In this document: positions 38,068-46,389 of the stretch, piece by piece
Layout of the letters: every line of letters starts with the position of its first letter
How positions within the stretch are numbered: position 1 is the first letter of the stretch
Origin: Pseudomonas putida
Lineage (GTDB): Bacteria > Pseudomonadota > Gammaproteobacteria > Pseudomonadales > Pseudomonadaceae
Direction of reading: 5' to 3'
Assembly (NCBI RefSeq): GCF_001941965.1
Contig: NZ_MKZO01000013.1
Location: forward strand, 62,001 to 126,000
Length of the DNA: 64,000 nt
The notes under the pieces: model-generated
Told to the model about the DNA's origin: nothing
The model's input: only the letters and a program-made list of their open reading frames with translations
The model's database searches: none
Position numbers and translations under genes: made by a program

Positions 38068-38628
38068 TTAATCAGTCCAGGGGCAGTAACAGCCCACCGC
38101 CATCGTCTGTGTCACTTTCACCGGCCGGCCCTCGGTCAGCGCCTGCAGGATCGGCTCGATAAAGCTGTTGCCGGCATTGCAGGTGGCCCCTTCGCTGTAC
38201 GGCCCGAAGTACGCCAGGTTGCCGTCCTGGTCCCAGATCGCCACGGCCGGGCTGGCCGGCAGGTGCTCGGCGCCGGGCAGGTTGGTGATGGGCTTCAGTG
38301 CGCCCAGGTTGGCGGGAAGCTGCCCGTGGGTGCCCGGCTTCTGCACCACATGGAAGGCCACGCCCTGCGGCCCGTAGTGCTCGATCAGCTCGCCCAGGTG
38401 CTGCTGGTTGCCGACATTGCACGGGCAGGCCGGGTCCCAGAAATGCACCAGGCGGATCGGGCCGGGGCCTGCGAGTTCGGGCGGCAGGCGCAGATGGTCG
38501 CCGGCGAACAGCGCGGTCTGGTTGTCGAACGGGCGCAGGTAGCGGCTCTGGAAGTTGTCATAGGCCAGCCACAGCCCGGCAGCGCAAAGGGCGAGGGTGA
38601 GGGCGGCGAACAGTGTTTTCCCCGACAT
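38068..38628 (-). CDS. Thioredoxin-fold membrane-anchored protein (DUF6436-like)
   Basis: 186 aa. Residues 5-22 (TLFAALTLALCAAGLWLA) are a signal-anchor, the rest is periplasmic. LVHFWDPACPCNVGNQQHL has the strand-motif-helix of a thioredoxin fold with CPC in place of CxxC; a second cysteine cluster is at the end (GCYCPW). Without a normal CxxC its redox activity is uncertain. Start 38628 at MSGKTLF. I recall such a gene in this place in other pseudomonads. Confidence 0.72.
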   Translation of the reverse strand: MSGKTLFAALTLALCAAGLWLAYDNFQSRYLRPFDNQTALFAGDHLRLPPELAGPGPIRLVHFWDPACPCNVGNQQHLGELIEHYGPQGVAFHVVQKPGTHGQLPANLGALKPITNLPGAEHLPASPAVAIWDQDGNLAYFGPYSEGATCNAGNSFIEPILQALTEGRPVKVTQTMAVGCYCPWTD

Positions 38629-38726
38629 GGGCAATACCGGCAAATTAAAGGGGGCCAGCTTGCCATGCCCCCGCCGACAGATGAATATCGCAGATCAATC
38701 CTTTCTCGCCTTTCCGGAAGCCTTAC

Positions 38727-39659
38727 ATGTCCGCCTCGTTCCAAGCCGATTCCCTGCGTGCCAGCCTGCCTCCCCTGGCAGCGCGTCAGCCGTTGTCGGT
38801 CGAAGGCCAGGCCTACCAGCGTTTCTATGGCCTGGACCGGGTGCCTTGCGCGACGAGCTGGCTGGGACGCTTCTCCTGCGCCGGGTTCGAAGTGGTCAGC
38901 CAGGCCTGGCTACCCGAGCAGCCGGTGGCGACCCTGGTGCTGCTGCATGGCTTCTACGATCACATGGGCTTGTACCGCCATGTGATCGATTGGGCCCTGC
39001 AACAGCAGTTTGCGGTGATCTCCTGCGACCTGCCGGGCCATGGCCTGTCCAGCGGCGAGCGGGCCAGCATCGATGATTTCGCCGTGTACCAGCAGGTGCT
39101 GGATGAGTTGTTCCGTCAGGCCGCCGCTCTCCAGCTACCGCAGCCCTGGCATCTCTGTGGACAGAGCACCGGTGGCGCCATCGCCGTCGATCACCTGCTG
39201 CACAAGGGCGAAAACAGCCCGGTCAGCGGTGAGGTGATCCTGCTCTCGCCGCTGGTCCGGCCACGGGCCTGGGGCTGGTCGAAGCTCAGCTATTTCTTGC
39301 TGAAACCCTTCGTCAACGGCATCGCCCGGCGCTTCAGCGAGAACAGCAACGACCCGACGTTCCTGCCGTTCCTCCTCGCCGACCCCTTGCAGCCGCGTCG
39401 GCTGCCCACCGCCTGGGTCGGTGCATTGCTCGAATGGGTACGGCGCATCGAGGCGGCGCCGGGCAGTGCGCGCCGGCCGCTGATCGTGCAGGGGGAGGAG
39501 GACATGACGGTGGACTGGCGCTACAACCTCGAAGTGCTCAAGGACAAGTTCGATGCGCCGAGCATCCTGATGCTGCCCGAAGCCCGGCACCACCTGGCCA
39601 ACGAACTGCCGGAGATTCGCCGGCGCTACTTCGAGTTCATCGAGCAGCGCCTGGGCTGA
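38727..39659 (+). CDS. Alpha/beta hydrolase (monoacylglycerol-lipase-like)
   Basis: 310 aa. Oxyanion region VLLHGFYDHMGLYRHV, nucleophile elbow GQSTGG (Ser about residue 145), an acid in QGEEDMTVDW and His in ARHHLANE form the triad. Resembles the Hydrolase_4/lysophospholipase group. No signal peptide. Its stop directly abuts the stop of the convergent DUF2059 gene, zero bases apart. Confidence 0.88.
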   Translation: MSASFQADSLRASLPPLAARQPLSVEGQAYQRFYGLDRVPCATSWLGRFSCAGFEVVSQAWLPEQPVATLVLLHGFYDHMGLYRHVIDWALQQQFAVISCDLPGHGLSSGERASIDDFAVYQQVLDELFRQAAALQLPQPWHLCGQSTGGAIAVDHLLHKGENSPVSGEVILLSPLVRPRAWGWSKLSYFLLKPFVNGIARRFSENSNDPTFLPFLLADPLQPRRLPTAWVGALLEWVRRIEAAPGSARRPLIVQGEEDMTVDWRYNLEVLKDKFDAPSILMLPEARHHLANELPEIRRRYFEFIEQRLG

Positions 39660-40409
39660 TCACTTCAGGTCGGAGGTGTTCTGCCCGACGGCGAGGCCGG
39701 CGCGGATCGCGGCCACGGCGGCCTTGTAGTAGGCCTGCCCTTCGGTGGACTCGGCGAAGGTGGCGAACTCGTCCAGCTCGGCATCGGACAGGTCGCGGTA
39801 GACGTAGAGCAGGGTGTTGTTCAGGTCTTCGCCGATTTGCTGCATCAGGCGCTGGCGCTGCCCGTCCAGCATGCCCTGGGCCTGACCGCCGCCGAACAGG
39901 CCGGGAATCATCTGGCTGAGGCTGTCGGCGGCGACGCCGGCGATCGCCAGGCTGACTTCGGCACCGGCCTCGCGGGCCGGCAGGGCCTGGGCCAGGTGGC
40001 CGATGATCAGCAGGCGGCTGTCGCTGGCCTGCATCTTCGGCAGGCCCTTGGCGTTCTTGGCCAACTGGTCGCGGCGGGTGGCGAGCAGTTCGGCGGCCAC
40101 CACCTTGCGCCCCAGCGGCGACTGGAAGAAGGTCAGTGCGGGATTGGGGTCTTTCAGGTTGGCGCGCAGCTGGGCTTCGGCGCGGCGGTCCACGGCCTTG
40201 GCCTCGAAACGCTGGTTGCTGTTGTCCACCAATGCCTGGAACACCGCGGGCGGCAGGCTTTTCTGGTAGCGCTGCTGGGCGGCGGCGATGGCATCGGAGA
40301 AGTGGGCGCGCTGATCAGGCCAGCCGGCGACCTTGTACAGCTGATCGAGGGAGTCTGCCCAGACAGGCGTGGTGCAGATCATCAACAGCAGAAAAAACAA
40401 ACGGCGCAT
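39660..40409 (-). CDS. DUF2059 exported protein
   Basis: 249 aa. Signal peptide RRLFFLLLMICTTPVWA|DSLD. Two helical DUF2059-like halves are visible; the second has IGEDLNNTLLYVYRDLSDAELDEFATFAESTEGQAYYKA, a recurring pattern for the family. Function unknown, periplasmic. Divergent from the oxygenase gene. Confidence 0.82.
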   Translation of the reverse strand: MRRLFFLLLMICTTPVWADSLDQLYKVAGWPDQRAHFSDAIAAAQQRYQKSLPPAVFQALVDNSNQRFEAKAVDRRAEAQLRANLKDPNPALTFFQSPLGRKVVAAELLATRRDQLAKNAKGLPKMQASDSRLLIIGHLAQALPAREAGAEVSLAIAGVAADSLSQMIPGLFGGGQAQGMLDGQRQRLMQQIGEDLNNTLLYVYRDLSDAELDEFATFAESTEGQAYYKAAVAAIRAGLAVGQNTSDLK

Positions 40410-40523
40410 TCAGGACTCCTGTCGGCAGGCCGCTATTGTCCGTGGCCTTGCGGGGCTTTGTCGAGACGCCCGTGAATCGATGCGACCAAGTGGCGCTGTC
40501 GGTTTGCCCGACGGCCCGTTACC

Positions 40524-41156
40524 ATGCGCGCCATGCACATATCCTCAGAACATCCGCAGATTCTCAGTATTGTCGATGACCTCGCCAGCCAGGGCTGGTC
40601 GCGCCAGGACATCTTCTTGCCCGACGCCCTGACCCGGGCCCTGGCGGCCGAGTGCCGGCAGCGCGCCGCACAAGGCGAGCTGGCGCCGGCGGCGGTGGGG
40701 CGGGGTCAGGGCCAGGAAGTCCGCGAAGGCATTCGTGGCGACCATATCCTCTGGCTCGAACCGGGTCAGTCCGAGGCCTGTGACCAGTACCTGGCGCTGA
40801 TGGACGTCCTGCGTGAAGCGCTGAACCGCGACTTCTACCTCGGGCTGGAGGACTTCGAGTGCCATTTCGCCCAGTACCCGGCGGGCACTTTCTATCGCAA
40901 GCACCTCGACCGCTTCCGGGATGATGACCGGCGCACTGTGTCGGCGATCATCTATCTCAATGAGGAATGGGGCTCGCAGGATGGCGGCGAGCTGCGCATC
41001 TATCTGGCCGACGGCAGCGAGCGGGATATCCCGCCGGTGGGCGGCAGCCTGATCGTGTTCATGTCCGCCGACCTGCCCCATGAAGTGTTGATGGCGCATC
41101 GCGAGCGTCTTTCCGTCACTGGCTGGTTCCGCCGTCGTGGCAACGACCCCTTCTGA
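40524..41156 (+). CDS. 2OG-Fe(II) oxygenase, prolyl-4-hydroxylase type (PPHD-like)
   Basis: 210 aa. The iron triad is HLD in YRKHLDRF (His and Asp) and His in DLPHEVL; the 2-oxoglutarate arginine follows in RERLSVTGWFRR. This matches the Pseudomonas prolyl-hydroxylase-domain protein that hydroxylates a proline of elongation factor Tu and is related to human PHD oxygen sensors. Start may be ATG 40524 or ATG 40533. The next gene overlaps its end by 20 bases. Confidence 0.88.
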   Translation: MRAMHISSEHPQILSIVDDLASQGWSRQDIFLPDALTRALAAECRQRAAQGELAPAAVGRGQGQEVREGIRGDHILWLEPGQSEACDQYLALMDVLREALNRDFYLGLEDFECHFAQYPAGTFYRKHLDRFRDDDRRTVSAIIYLNEEWGSQDGGELRIYLADGSERDIPPVGGSLIVFMSADLPHEVLMAHRERLSVTGWFRRRGNDPF

Positions 41157-41640
41157 CCTGCCGCGGGTGCTGGTGAGCGCCTGCCTGCTGGGCCAGCCGG
41201 TGCGTTACGACGGGCGTGCCAGCGGGCATCCCGATCTGCTGCAGACCTGGCAGAAGCAGGGGCGAGTGGTGCCGTTGTGTCCGGAGGTGGCGGGCGGGCT
41301 GCCGACGCCAAGGCCGCCGGCGGAGATCCCCGGTGGGCAGGGCGGGGCGGTGCTGGACGGCGAAGCGCAGGTGGTGACGGTACTCGGGGAGGATGTCAGC
41401 GCCGAGTTTCTCGCCGGGGCGCGGCTGGCGCTGGAATTGGTGCGGCGGAATGGGATCCGGGTGGCGGTGTTGAAGGCGGGGAGTCCGTCGTGTGGCAACC
41501 GGCTGGTGTATGACGGGACCTTCAGTGGCAACAAGATTGCCGGTGAGGGAGTGACCAGTGCCTTGCTGCGGCGGGAGGGGGTGCTGGTGTTCAGTGAGCT
41601 GGAGCTGGATGAGGCTGCTCGGGCCTTGGATCTGCTGTGA
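41137..41640 (+). CDS. DUF523 protein
   Basis: 167 aa. The DUF523 pattern is clear: VLVSACLLGQPVRYDG at the start, CPEVAGGLPTPRPPAEI, and LKAGSPSCGNRLVYDGTFSGN with conserved cysteines that suggest a metal or sulfur cluster. Start at GTG 41137, overlapping the oxygenase by 20 bases, so probably co-transcribed. Function unknown. Confidence 0.85.
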   Translation: MATTPSDLPRVLVSACLLGQPVRYDGRASGHPDLLQTWQKQGRVVPLCPEVAGGLPTPRPPAEIPGGQGGAVLDGEAQVVTVLGEDVSAEFLAGARLALELVRRNGIRVAVLKAGSPSCGNRLVYDGTFSGNKIAGEGVTSALLRREGVLVFSELELDEAARALDLL

Positions 41641-41645
41641 CTTTC

Positions 41646-41742
41646 AGGGCCTCATCGCTGGCAAGCCAGCTCCAACAGGTACTGCACAAGTCTCAAGGCC
41701 TGTGCTGACCCTGTGGGAGCTGGCTTGCCGGCGATGAGGCCA
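41646..41742. repeat. REPIN copy 7
   Basis: Inverted REP pair with a longer middle (about 45 bases). Each arm has one change from the usual sequence (CTCCAACAG in the left, TTGCCGGCGAT in the right), so this copy is somewhat decayed. Sits between convergent DUF523 and binding-protein genes. Confidence 0.93.
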
Positions 41743-41759
41743 TCAGCAGCGCTGAAGAT

Positions 41760-42536
41760 CTACTGCTTGGGCGGCTCGCTGGCATCCACCCCGAACCACT
41801 TCTTCGACAACGCACTCAAGCGGCCATCATCCTTGACCCGCTGCAGCGCATTGTCCAGCGCACTCTGGAACGCCGGGTTGCCCTTCTGGAACGGAATCGC
41901 CAGCTTCAGCACCGGCCCCACCGTCGCGCCCTCGGTCACCGGCAGATTGCTTTCCTTGATCGCATAGGGAATCAGCAGCCGGTCACTCACCGCACCATCG
42001 ATCTGCTCATCGGCCACTTCCTTGATCGGCTGGATCGCATCCTGGTAGCTGTGCAGGTCCACGCCCTCGACATTCTGCGCCTGGGCGGCGAACGAACTGC
42101 CCTGGACCACGCCAAGGCTGTGTCCCTTGAAGGATTCGAGGTTGTGCAGGGGGCGCTTTTCTTCCTGGCGCACGATCAACTGGGCGACGGTGTAACTGTA
42201 GGGATTGCTGAAATCCAGGTGTTCTTTCAACTCTGCGGTAGTGGCAATCTGATTAATCGCCACATCGTATTTGCCACTTTCCACGCCCGGCAGAAGTTCG
42301 CTGGAGTCCACCACGATAAAGTCGGCATTGACGTCCAGCTCTTTGGCGAGCAGTTGCCCCAATTCCACTTCGAATCCGCTCAGTTGCCCGGCAGTATCAC
42401 GAAAGTTGAAAGGTGGCGTTTTGGCTTCAATGGCAATTCGCAATTCATTGCGGTCGACGATATCGTCGAAAATGTCCGCGTGTGCCCACGGGCTGAGCAG
42501 GCTGGTGGCTAATAGTGCCCCGGTAATGAAACGCAT
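41760..42536 (-). CDS. Amino-acid-type ABC transporter periplasmic binding protein
   Basis: 258 aa. Signal peptide MRFITGALLATSLLSPWAHA|DIF, then the family-3 solute-binding fold: LRIAIEAKTPPFNFRDTAGQ, GFEVELGQLLAKEL, GKYDVAINQIATTAEL, and SDRLLIPYAIKES. Likely binds a polar amino acid. No permease or ATPase is adjacent, so it is an orphan that must join a transporter encoded elsewhere or act as a sensor. Start 42536, preceded by AGGGGCTCAG. Confidence 0.86.
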   Translation of the reverse strand: MRFITGALLATSLLSPWAHADIFDDIVDRNELRIAIEAKTPPFNFRDTAGQLSGFEVELGQLLAKELDVNADFIVVDSSELLPGVESGKYDVAINQIATTAELKEHLDFSNPYSYTVAQLIVRQEEKRPLHNLESFKGHSLGVVQGSSFAAQAQNVEGVDLHSYQDAIQPIKEVADEQIDGAVSDRLLIPYAIKESNLPVTEGATVGPVLKLAIPFQKGNPAFQSALDNALQRVKDDGRLSALSKKWFGVDASEPPKQ

Positions 42537-42694
42537 CTGAGCCCCTTTTCTTCTCATTGGCAATTAAACACGCCGTGGCTTCTGGCATGGCCCCGGTCAA
42601 GAGCCCCTTGTGACCGCATCCTTCCCCGGATGTTTAACCCTAGTTGAAATATTTCCGTGGGAATAATGCAACCTCATGTTTTCAACGGCAAATA

Positions 42695-42723
42695 AAAAGG
42701 GAGGCCACCAGGGCCTCCCTTTT
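42695..42723 (-). terminator. Terminator of serA
   Basis: AAAAGGGAGGCC (42695-42706), loop ACCAG, GGCCTCCCTTTT (42712-42723): a 12-bp stem. Read on the minus strand it ends in TTTTTATT. It lies 17 bases past the serA stop. Confidence 0.9.
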
Positions 42724-42739
42724 CAACAGCAGGAAGAGA

Positions 42740-43969
42740 TCAGAACAGGACGCGGGAACGGATGGTGCCCTTGACCTGTTGCAGTTTCTCTTGCGCCAGG
42801 TCCGAGTACTCGGCGTCGACGTCGATCACCACGTAACCGACTTTCTCGTTGGTCTGCAGGAACTGACCGGAGATGTTGATGCCGTTCTCGGCGAAGACCT
42901 TGTTGATCTCGCTGAGCACGCCCGGGATGTTTTCGTGGATGTGCAGCAGGCGGTGCTTGCCAGGGTGGGCCGGCAGGGCCACTTCCGGGAAGTTGACCGA
43001 CGACACCGAAGTACCGTTGTCGCTGTACTTGACCAGCTTTTCGGCCACTTCCAGGCCGATGTTGGCCTGGGCTTCGGCGGTGGAGCCACCGATGTGCGGG
43101 GTCAGGATCACGTTGTCCAGGCCACGCAGCGGGCTTTCGAACTCTTCGTCGTTGGACCGCGGCTCGACCGGGAACACGTCGATGGCCGCGCCGATCAGGT
43201 GCTTGTCACGAATCGCGGCAGCCAGGTGATCCAGCTCGACCACGGTACCGCGGGCGGCGTTGATCAGGATCGAGCCCTTCTTCATCGCGCGGATTTCCTT
43301 CTCGCCGATCATCCACTGGGTGGATGGCAGCTCAGGCACGTGCAGCGAGACGATGTCGGCCAGGCCCAGCAGTTCGTGCAGGCTGGTGACCTGGGTGGCG
43401 TTGCCCAGCGGCAGCTTGGTCAGCGGGTCGAAGAAGAACACCTGCATGCCCAGGCTTTCGGCCAGGACCGACAGTTGGGTCCCGATCGAGCCGTAGCCGA
43501 CGATGCCCAGCTTCTTGCCGCGGATCTCGAAGGAGTTGGCCGCGCTCTTGATCCAGCCACCACGGTGACAGGACGCATTTTTCTCCGGGATGCCGCGCAG
43601 CAGCAGGATGGCCTCGGCCAGCACCAGCTCGGCAACGGAGCGGGTGTTGGAGTACGGCGCGTTGAACACGGCGATGCCGCGCTCGCGGGCCGCGTCCAGG
43701 TCAACCTGGTTGGTACCGATGCAGAAGCAGCCGACAGCGACCAGTTTCTTGGCGCAATCGAAGATTTCTTCAGTCAGTTGGGTGCGGGAGCGAATACCGA
43801 TGAAGTGGGCATCGGCGATCTTTTCCTTCAGCTCGGCTTCCGGCAGGGAACCGGTGAGGTACTCGATGTTGGTGTACCCGGCGGCCTTGAGGACGTCCAC
43901 GGCGTTCTGGTGGACCCCTTCGAGAAGAAGGAACTTGATCTTGCTCTTATCGAGAGAAGTCTTGCTCAT
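42740..43969 (-). CDS. serA: D-3-phosphoglycerate dehydrogenase
   Basis: 409 aa, the usual length in pseudomonads. NAD-binding GIVGYGSIGTQ near residue 157, ARGTVV, AIDVFPVEP and catalytic HIGGST, then a C-terminal ACT domain (IHENIPGVLSEINKV) for serine feedback. First step of serine synthesis. In P. stutzeri/P. aeruginosa SerA also reduces 2-oxoglutarate to D-2-hydroxyglutarate, which the divergent gene product reoxidises. Start MSKTSLDKSK at 43969. Confidence 0.95.
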   Translation of the reverse strand: MSKTSLDKSKIKFLLLEGVHQNAVDVLKAAGYTNIEYLTGSLPEAELKEKIADAHFIGIRSRTQLTEEIFDCAKKLVAVGCFCIGTNQVDLDAARERGIAVFNAPYSNTRSVAELVLAEAILLLRGIPEKNASCHRGGWIKSAANSFEIRGKKLGIVGYGSIGTQLSVLAESLGMQVFFFDPLTKLPLGNATQVTSLHELLGLADIVSLHVPELPSTQWMIGEKEIRAMKKGSILINAARGTVVELDHLAAAIRDKHLIGAAIDVFPVEPRSNDEEFESPLRGLDNVILTPHIGGSTAEAQANIGLEVAEKLVKYSDNGTSVSSVNFPEVALPAHPGKHRLLHIHENIPGVLSEINKVFAENGINISGQFLQTNEKVGYVVIDVDAEYSDLAQEKLQQVKGTIRSRVLF

Positions 43970-44052
43970 CTGCGTAAACCTGTGTCCCGGAGAAAAATGG
44001 CAGGGAAGTGAAGCCGTCGCAGAATCGGCGGGGAGCACGATCAGCGGGGGGC

Positions 44053-44066
44053 GTATGCTAGCATAC
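44053..44066. promoter_or_regulatory. Palindromic double -10 element between serA and the D-2-hydroxyglutarate dehydrogenase gene
   Basis: GTATGCTAGCATAC is a perfect 14-bp palindrome. Because of the symmetry it shows a -10-like TATGCT on both strands, 84 bases before serA and 76 bases before the dehydrogenase. No good -35 boxes are seen on either side. Confidence 0.5.
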
Positions 44067-44141
44067 CGGCGCCGCGCTCAGACCATCCCCGGCACGTGAA
44101 GTGTGCTCAGGGTGACCATGAATAGTTCGAGAGTTCCCCCG

Positions 44142-45539
44142 ATGATCGATCCCGTTCTGCTTGCTGAACTGATGACCCTTGTCGAGCCCGGCAAGGTCCT
44201 GACCGATGCCCCTTCCCTTGAAGCGTATGGCAAGGACTGGACCAGGCACTTCCCACCCGCGCCGTCGGCCATCGTCTTCCCCAAGACCGTCGAGCAGGTC
44301 CAGGCCATCGTCCTCTGGGCCAACCGGCATAAGGTCGCCCTGGTGCCCTCGGGCGGCCGCACCGGTCTGTCCGCCGCCGCCGTCGCGGCCCATGGCGAGG
44401 TGGTGGTGTCCTTCGACTATATGAACCGCATCCTCGATTTCAGCCCCTTCGACCGTACCGTGGTCTGCCAGCCGGGGGTGATCACCGCGCAACTGCAGGC
44501 GTTCGCCGAAGAGCAGGGCCTGTATTACCCGGTGGACTTCGCTTCGTCCGGTTCCAGCCAGATCGGCGGCAATATCGGCACCAATGCCGGCGGTATCAAG
44601 GTCATTCGCTACGGCATGACCCGCAACTGGGTGGCCGGCCTCAAGGTGGTCACCGGCAAGGGCGAGCTGCTTGAGCTGAACAAGGACCTGATCAAGAACG
44701 CCACCGGCTACGACCTGCGCCAGCTGTTCATCGGCGCCGAAGGCACCCTGGGCTTTGTCGTCGAAGCCACCATGCGCCTCGATCGTGCCCCGAAGAACCT
44801 CACCGCGATGGTGCTCGGCACCCCCGATTTCGACTCGATCATGCCGGTGCTGCACGCCTTCCAGAGCAAGCTGGATCTGACCGCCTTCGAGTTCTTCTCC
44901 GATAAGGGCCTGGCCAAGATCCTCGACCGCGGCGACGTGCCGGCGCCGTTCGCCACGGACTGCCCGTTCTACGCCCTGCTGGAATTCGAAGCCACCACCG
45001 AGGACGTCGCCAACGACGCGCTGGCGCTGTTCGAGCATTGCGTGGAGCAGGGCTGGGTGCTGGACGGGGTGATGAGCCAGAGCGAGCAGCAGTTGCGCAA
45101 CCTGTGGAAATTGCGCGAATACCTGTCGGAAACCATTTCCCACTGGACCCCGTACAAGAACGATATCTCCGTGACCGTGGCCAGGGTCCCGGACTTCCTG
45201 CGCGATATCGACGTGATCGTCAGCAACAGCTACCCGGATTTCATCGTGGTCTGGTACGGCCACATCGGTGATGGCAACCTGCACCTGAACATCCTCAAGC
45301 CGGATGACATGGGCAAGGACGAGTTCTTCGCCAAGTGCGCCGTGGTCAACAAGCAGGTGTTCGAGGTGGTCGAGAAGTACAACGGTTCGATTTCCGCCGA
45401 GCACGGGGTGGGCATGACCAAGCGCGATTACCTTGAATACAGCCGCTCCCCGGCGGAAATTCTCTATATGAAAGCAGTCAAGGCGGTGTTCGACCCCAAC
45501 GGGATCATGAACCCGGGCAAGATCTTCGCCCCCGAGTGA
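44142..45539 (+). CDS. FAD-linked D-2-hydroxyglutarate dehydrogenase
   Basis: 465 aa. FAD-binding-4 domain with PSGGRTGLSAAAVA and SSQIGGNIGTNAGGIKVIRYG; C-terminal FAD-oxidase domain with YGHIGDGNLHLN and AEHGVGMTKRDYL (metal and substrate residues). In Pseudomonas this serA neighbour oxidises D-2-hydroxyglutarate back to 2-oxoglutarate, pulling the SerA reaction forward. Start ATG 44142 fits the homologous N-terminus (MIDPVLLAEL); ATG 44118 or GTG 44103 are alternatives. Confidence 0.9.
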   Translation: MIDPVLLAELMTLVEPGKVLTDAPSLEAYGKDWTRHFPPAPSAIVFPKTVEQVQAIVLWANRHKVALVPSGGRTGLSAAAVAAHGEVVVSFDYMNRILDFSPFDRTVVCQPGVITAQLQAFAEEQGLYYPVDFASSGSSQIGGNIGTNAGGIKVIRYGMTRNWVAGLKVVTGKGELLELNKDLIKNATGYDLRQLFIGAEGTLGFVVEATMRLDRAPKNLTAMVLGTPDFDSIMPVLHAFQSKLDLTAFEFFSDKGLAKILDRGDVPAPFATDCPFYALLEFEATTEDVANDALALFEHCVEQGWVLDGVMSQSEQQLRNLWKLREYLSETISHWTPYKNDISVTVARVPDFLRDIDVIVSNSYPDFIVVWYGHIGDGNLHLNILKPDDMGKDEFFAKCAVVNKQVFEVVEKYNGSISAEHGVGMTKRDYLEYSRSPAEILYMKAVKAVFDPNGIMNPGKIFAPE

Positions 45540-45579
45540 CCCACCGCCACGGATTCAACCAGTGCTCCAGGAGTCGGCC

Positions 45580-46245
45580 ATGAGCTATCAGCACCAATAC
45601 GTAGACGGAACGCGCATCCACTTCCCGCTGGGCAAAGTGGTGTGCATCGGGCGCAACTACGCCGAACACGCCAAGGAACTGGACAACCCGATCCCCACCG
45701 AGCCCCTGCTGTTCATCAAGCCGGGCAGTTGCGTGGTGCCACTGGAAGGCGGTTTCGCCATCCCCGCCGAGCGTGGCTCGGTGCACTACGAGGCGGAAAT
45801 TGCCGTGCTGCTGGGCAAGTCCCTGTCGCCGAAGCCGTCCGAGGAAGAAGTACTGGACGCCATTTCCGGTTTCGCTCCGGCCCTGGACCTGACCCTGCGT
45901 GACCTGCAGTCCCAGCTCAAGGACAAGGGGCTGCCGTGGGAACGCGCCAAGTGCTTCGACGGCGCCTGCGTCCTGCCGCCGTTCGTGGTCGGCAGCACTT
46001 TCGAAGACCTGGCCGACATCGGCATTCGCCTGACCATCAATGGTGAAGTGCGCCAGGACGGCAGCAGTGCGCTGATGCTCAACCCGATCGTGCCGATGAT
46101 CCAGCACATGGCCTCGCAGTTCTCCCTGCAGGCGGGCGATGTGATCCTGACCGGCACGCCGGTGGGTGTCGGCCCGCTGAACCCGGGCGATGAGCTGGTG
46201 CTGGAACTGCCGGGCGCGAGCCGCTTCGAGGGCAAGGTGCTCTGA
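45580..46245 (+). CDS. Fumarylacetoacetate-hydrolase-family protein
   Basis: 221 aa, single FAH domain: VVCIGRNYAEHAKELDN at the start, HYEAEIAVLLGK and GDVILTGTPVGVGPL later, with acidic metal ligands in the E-x-E pattern (YEAE). Short family members act as acylpyruvases or oxaloacetate decarboxylases/tautomerases, so the exact reaction is open. CAGGAG precedes the ATG. 40 bases after the dehydrogenase, probably one operon. Confidence 0.88.
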   Translation: MSYQHQYVDGTRIHFPLGKVVCIGRNYAEHAKELDNPIPTEPLLFIKPGSCVVPLEGGFAIPAERGSVHYEAEIAVLLGKSLSPKPSEEEVLDAISGFAPALDLTLRDLQSQLKDKGLPWERAKCFDGACVLPPFVVGSTFEDLADIGIRLTINGEVRQDGSSALMLNPIVPMIQHMASQFSLQAGDVILTGTPVGVGPLNPGDELVLELPGASRFEGKVL

Positions 46246-46250
46246 CCCAA

Positions 46251-46279
46251 AAAGGGGCAGCCGCAATGGCTGCCCCTTT
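46251..46279 (+). terminator. First of two tandem terminators after the FAH-family gene
   Basis: AAAGGGGCAGCC (46251-46262), loop GCAAT, GGCTGCCCCTTT (46268-46279): perfect 12-bp stem six bases after the stop. Confidence 0.85.
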
Positions 46280-46302
46280 GTCGACGCCCTTCGTCGACTT
46301 TT
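46280..46302 (+). terminator. Second tandem terminator hairpin
   Basis: GTCGACG (46280-46286), loop CCCTT, CGTCGAC (46292-46298), then TTTTACCGTTTTTTT. It directly follows the first stem, giving a double stop. Confidence 0.65.
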
Positions 46303-46389
46303 ACCGTTTTTTTCACAAATCATCTGGATAATTCCCATCCGGTCTTGCTGCGGTGATCGTCAGCGGCACACAACAACAGGAATTCCCCG

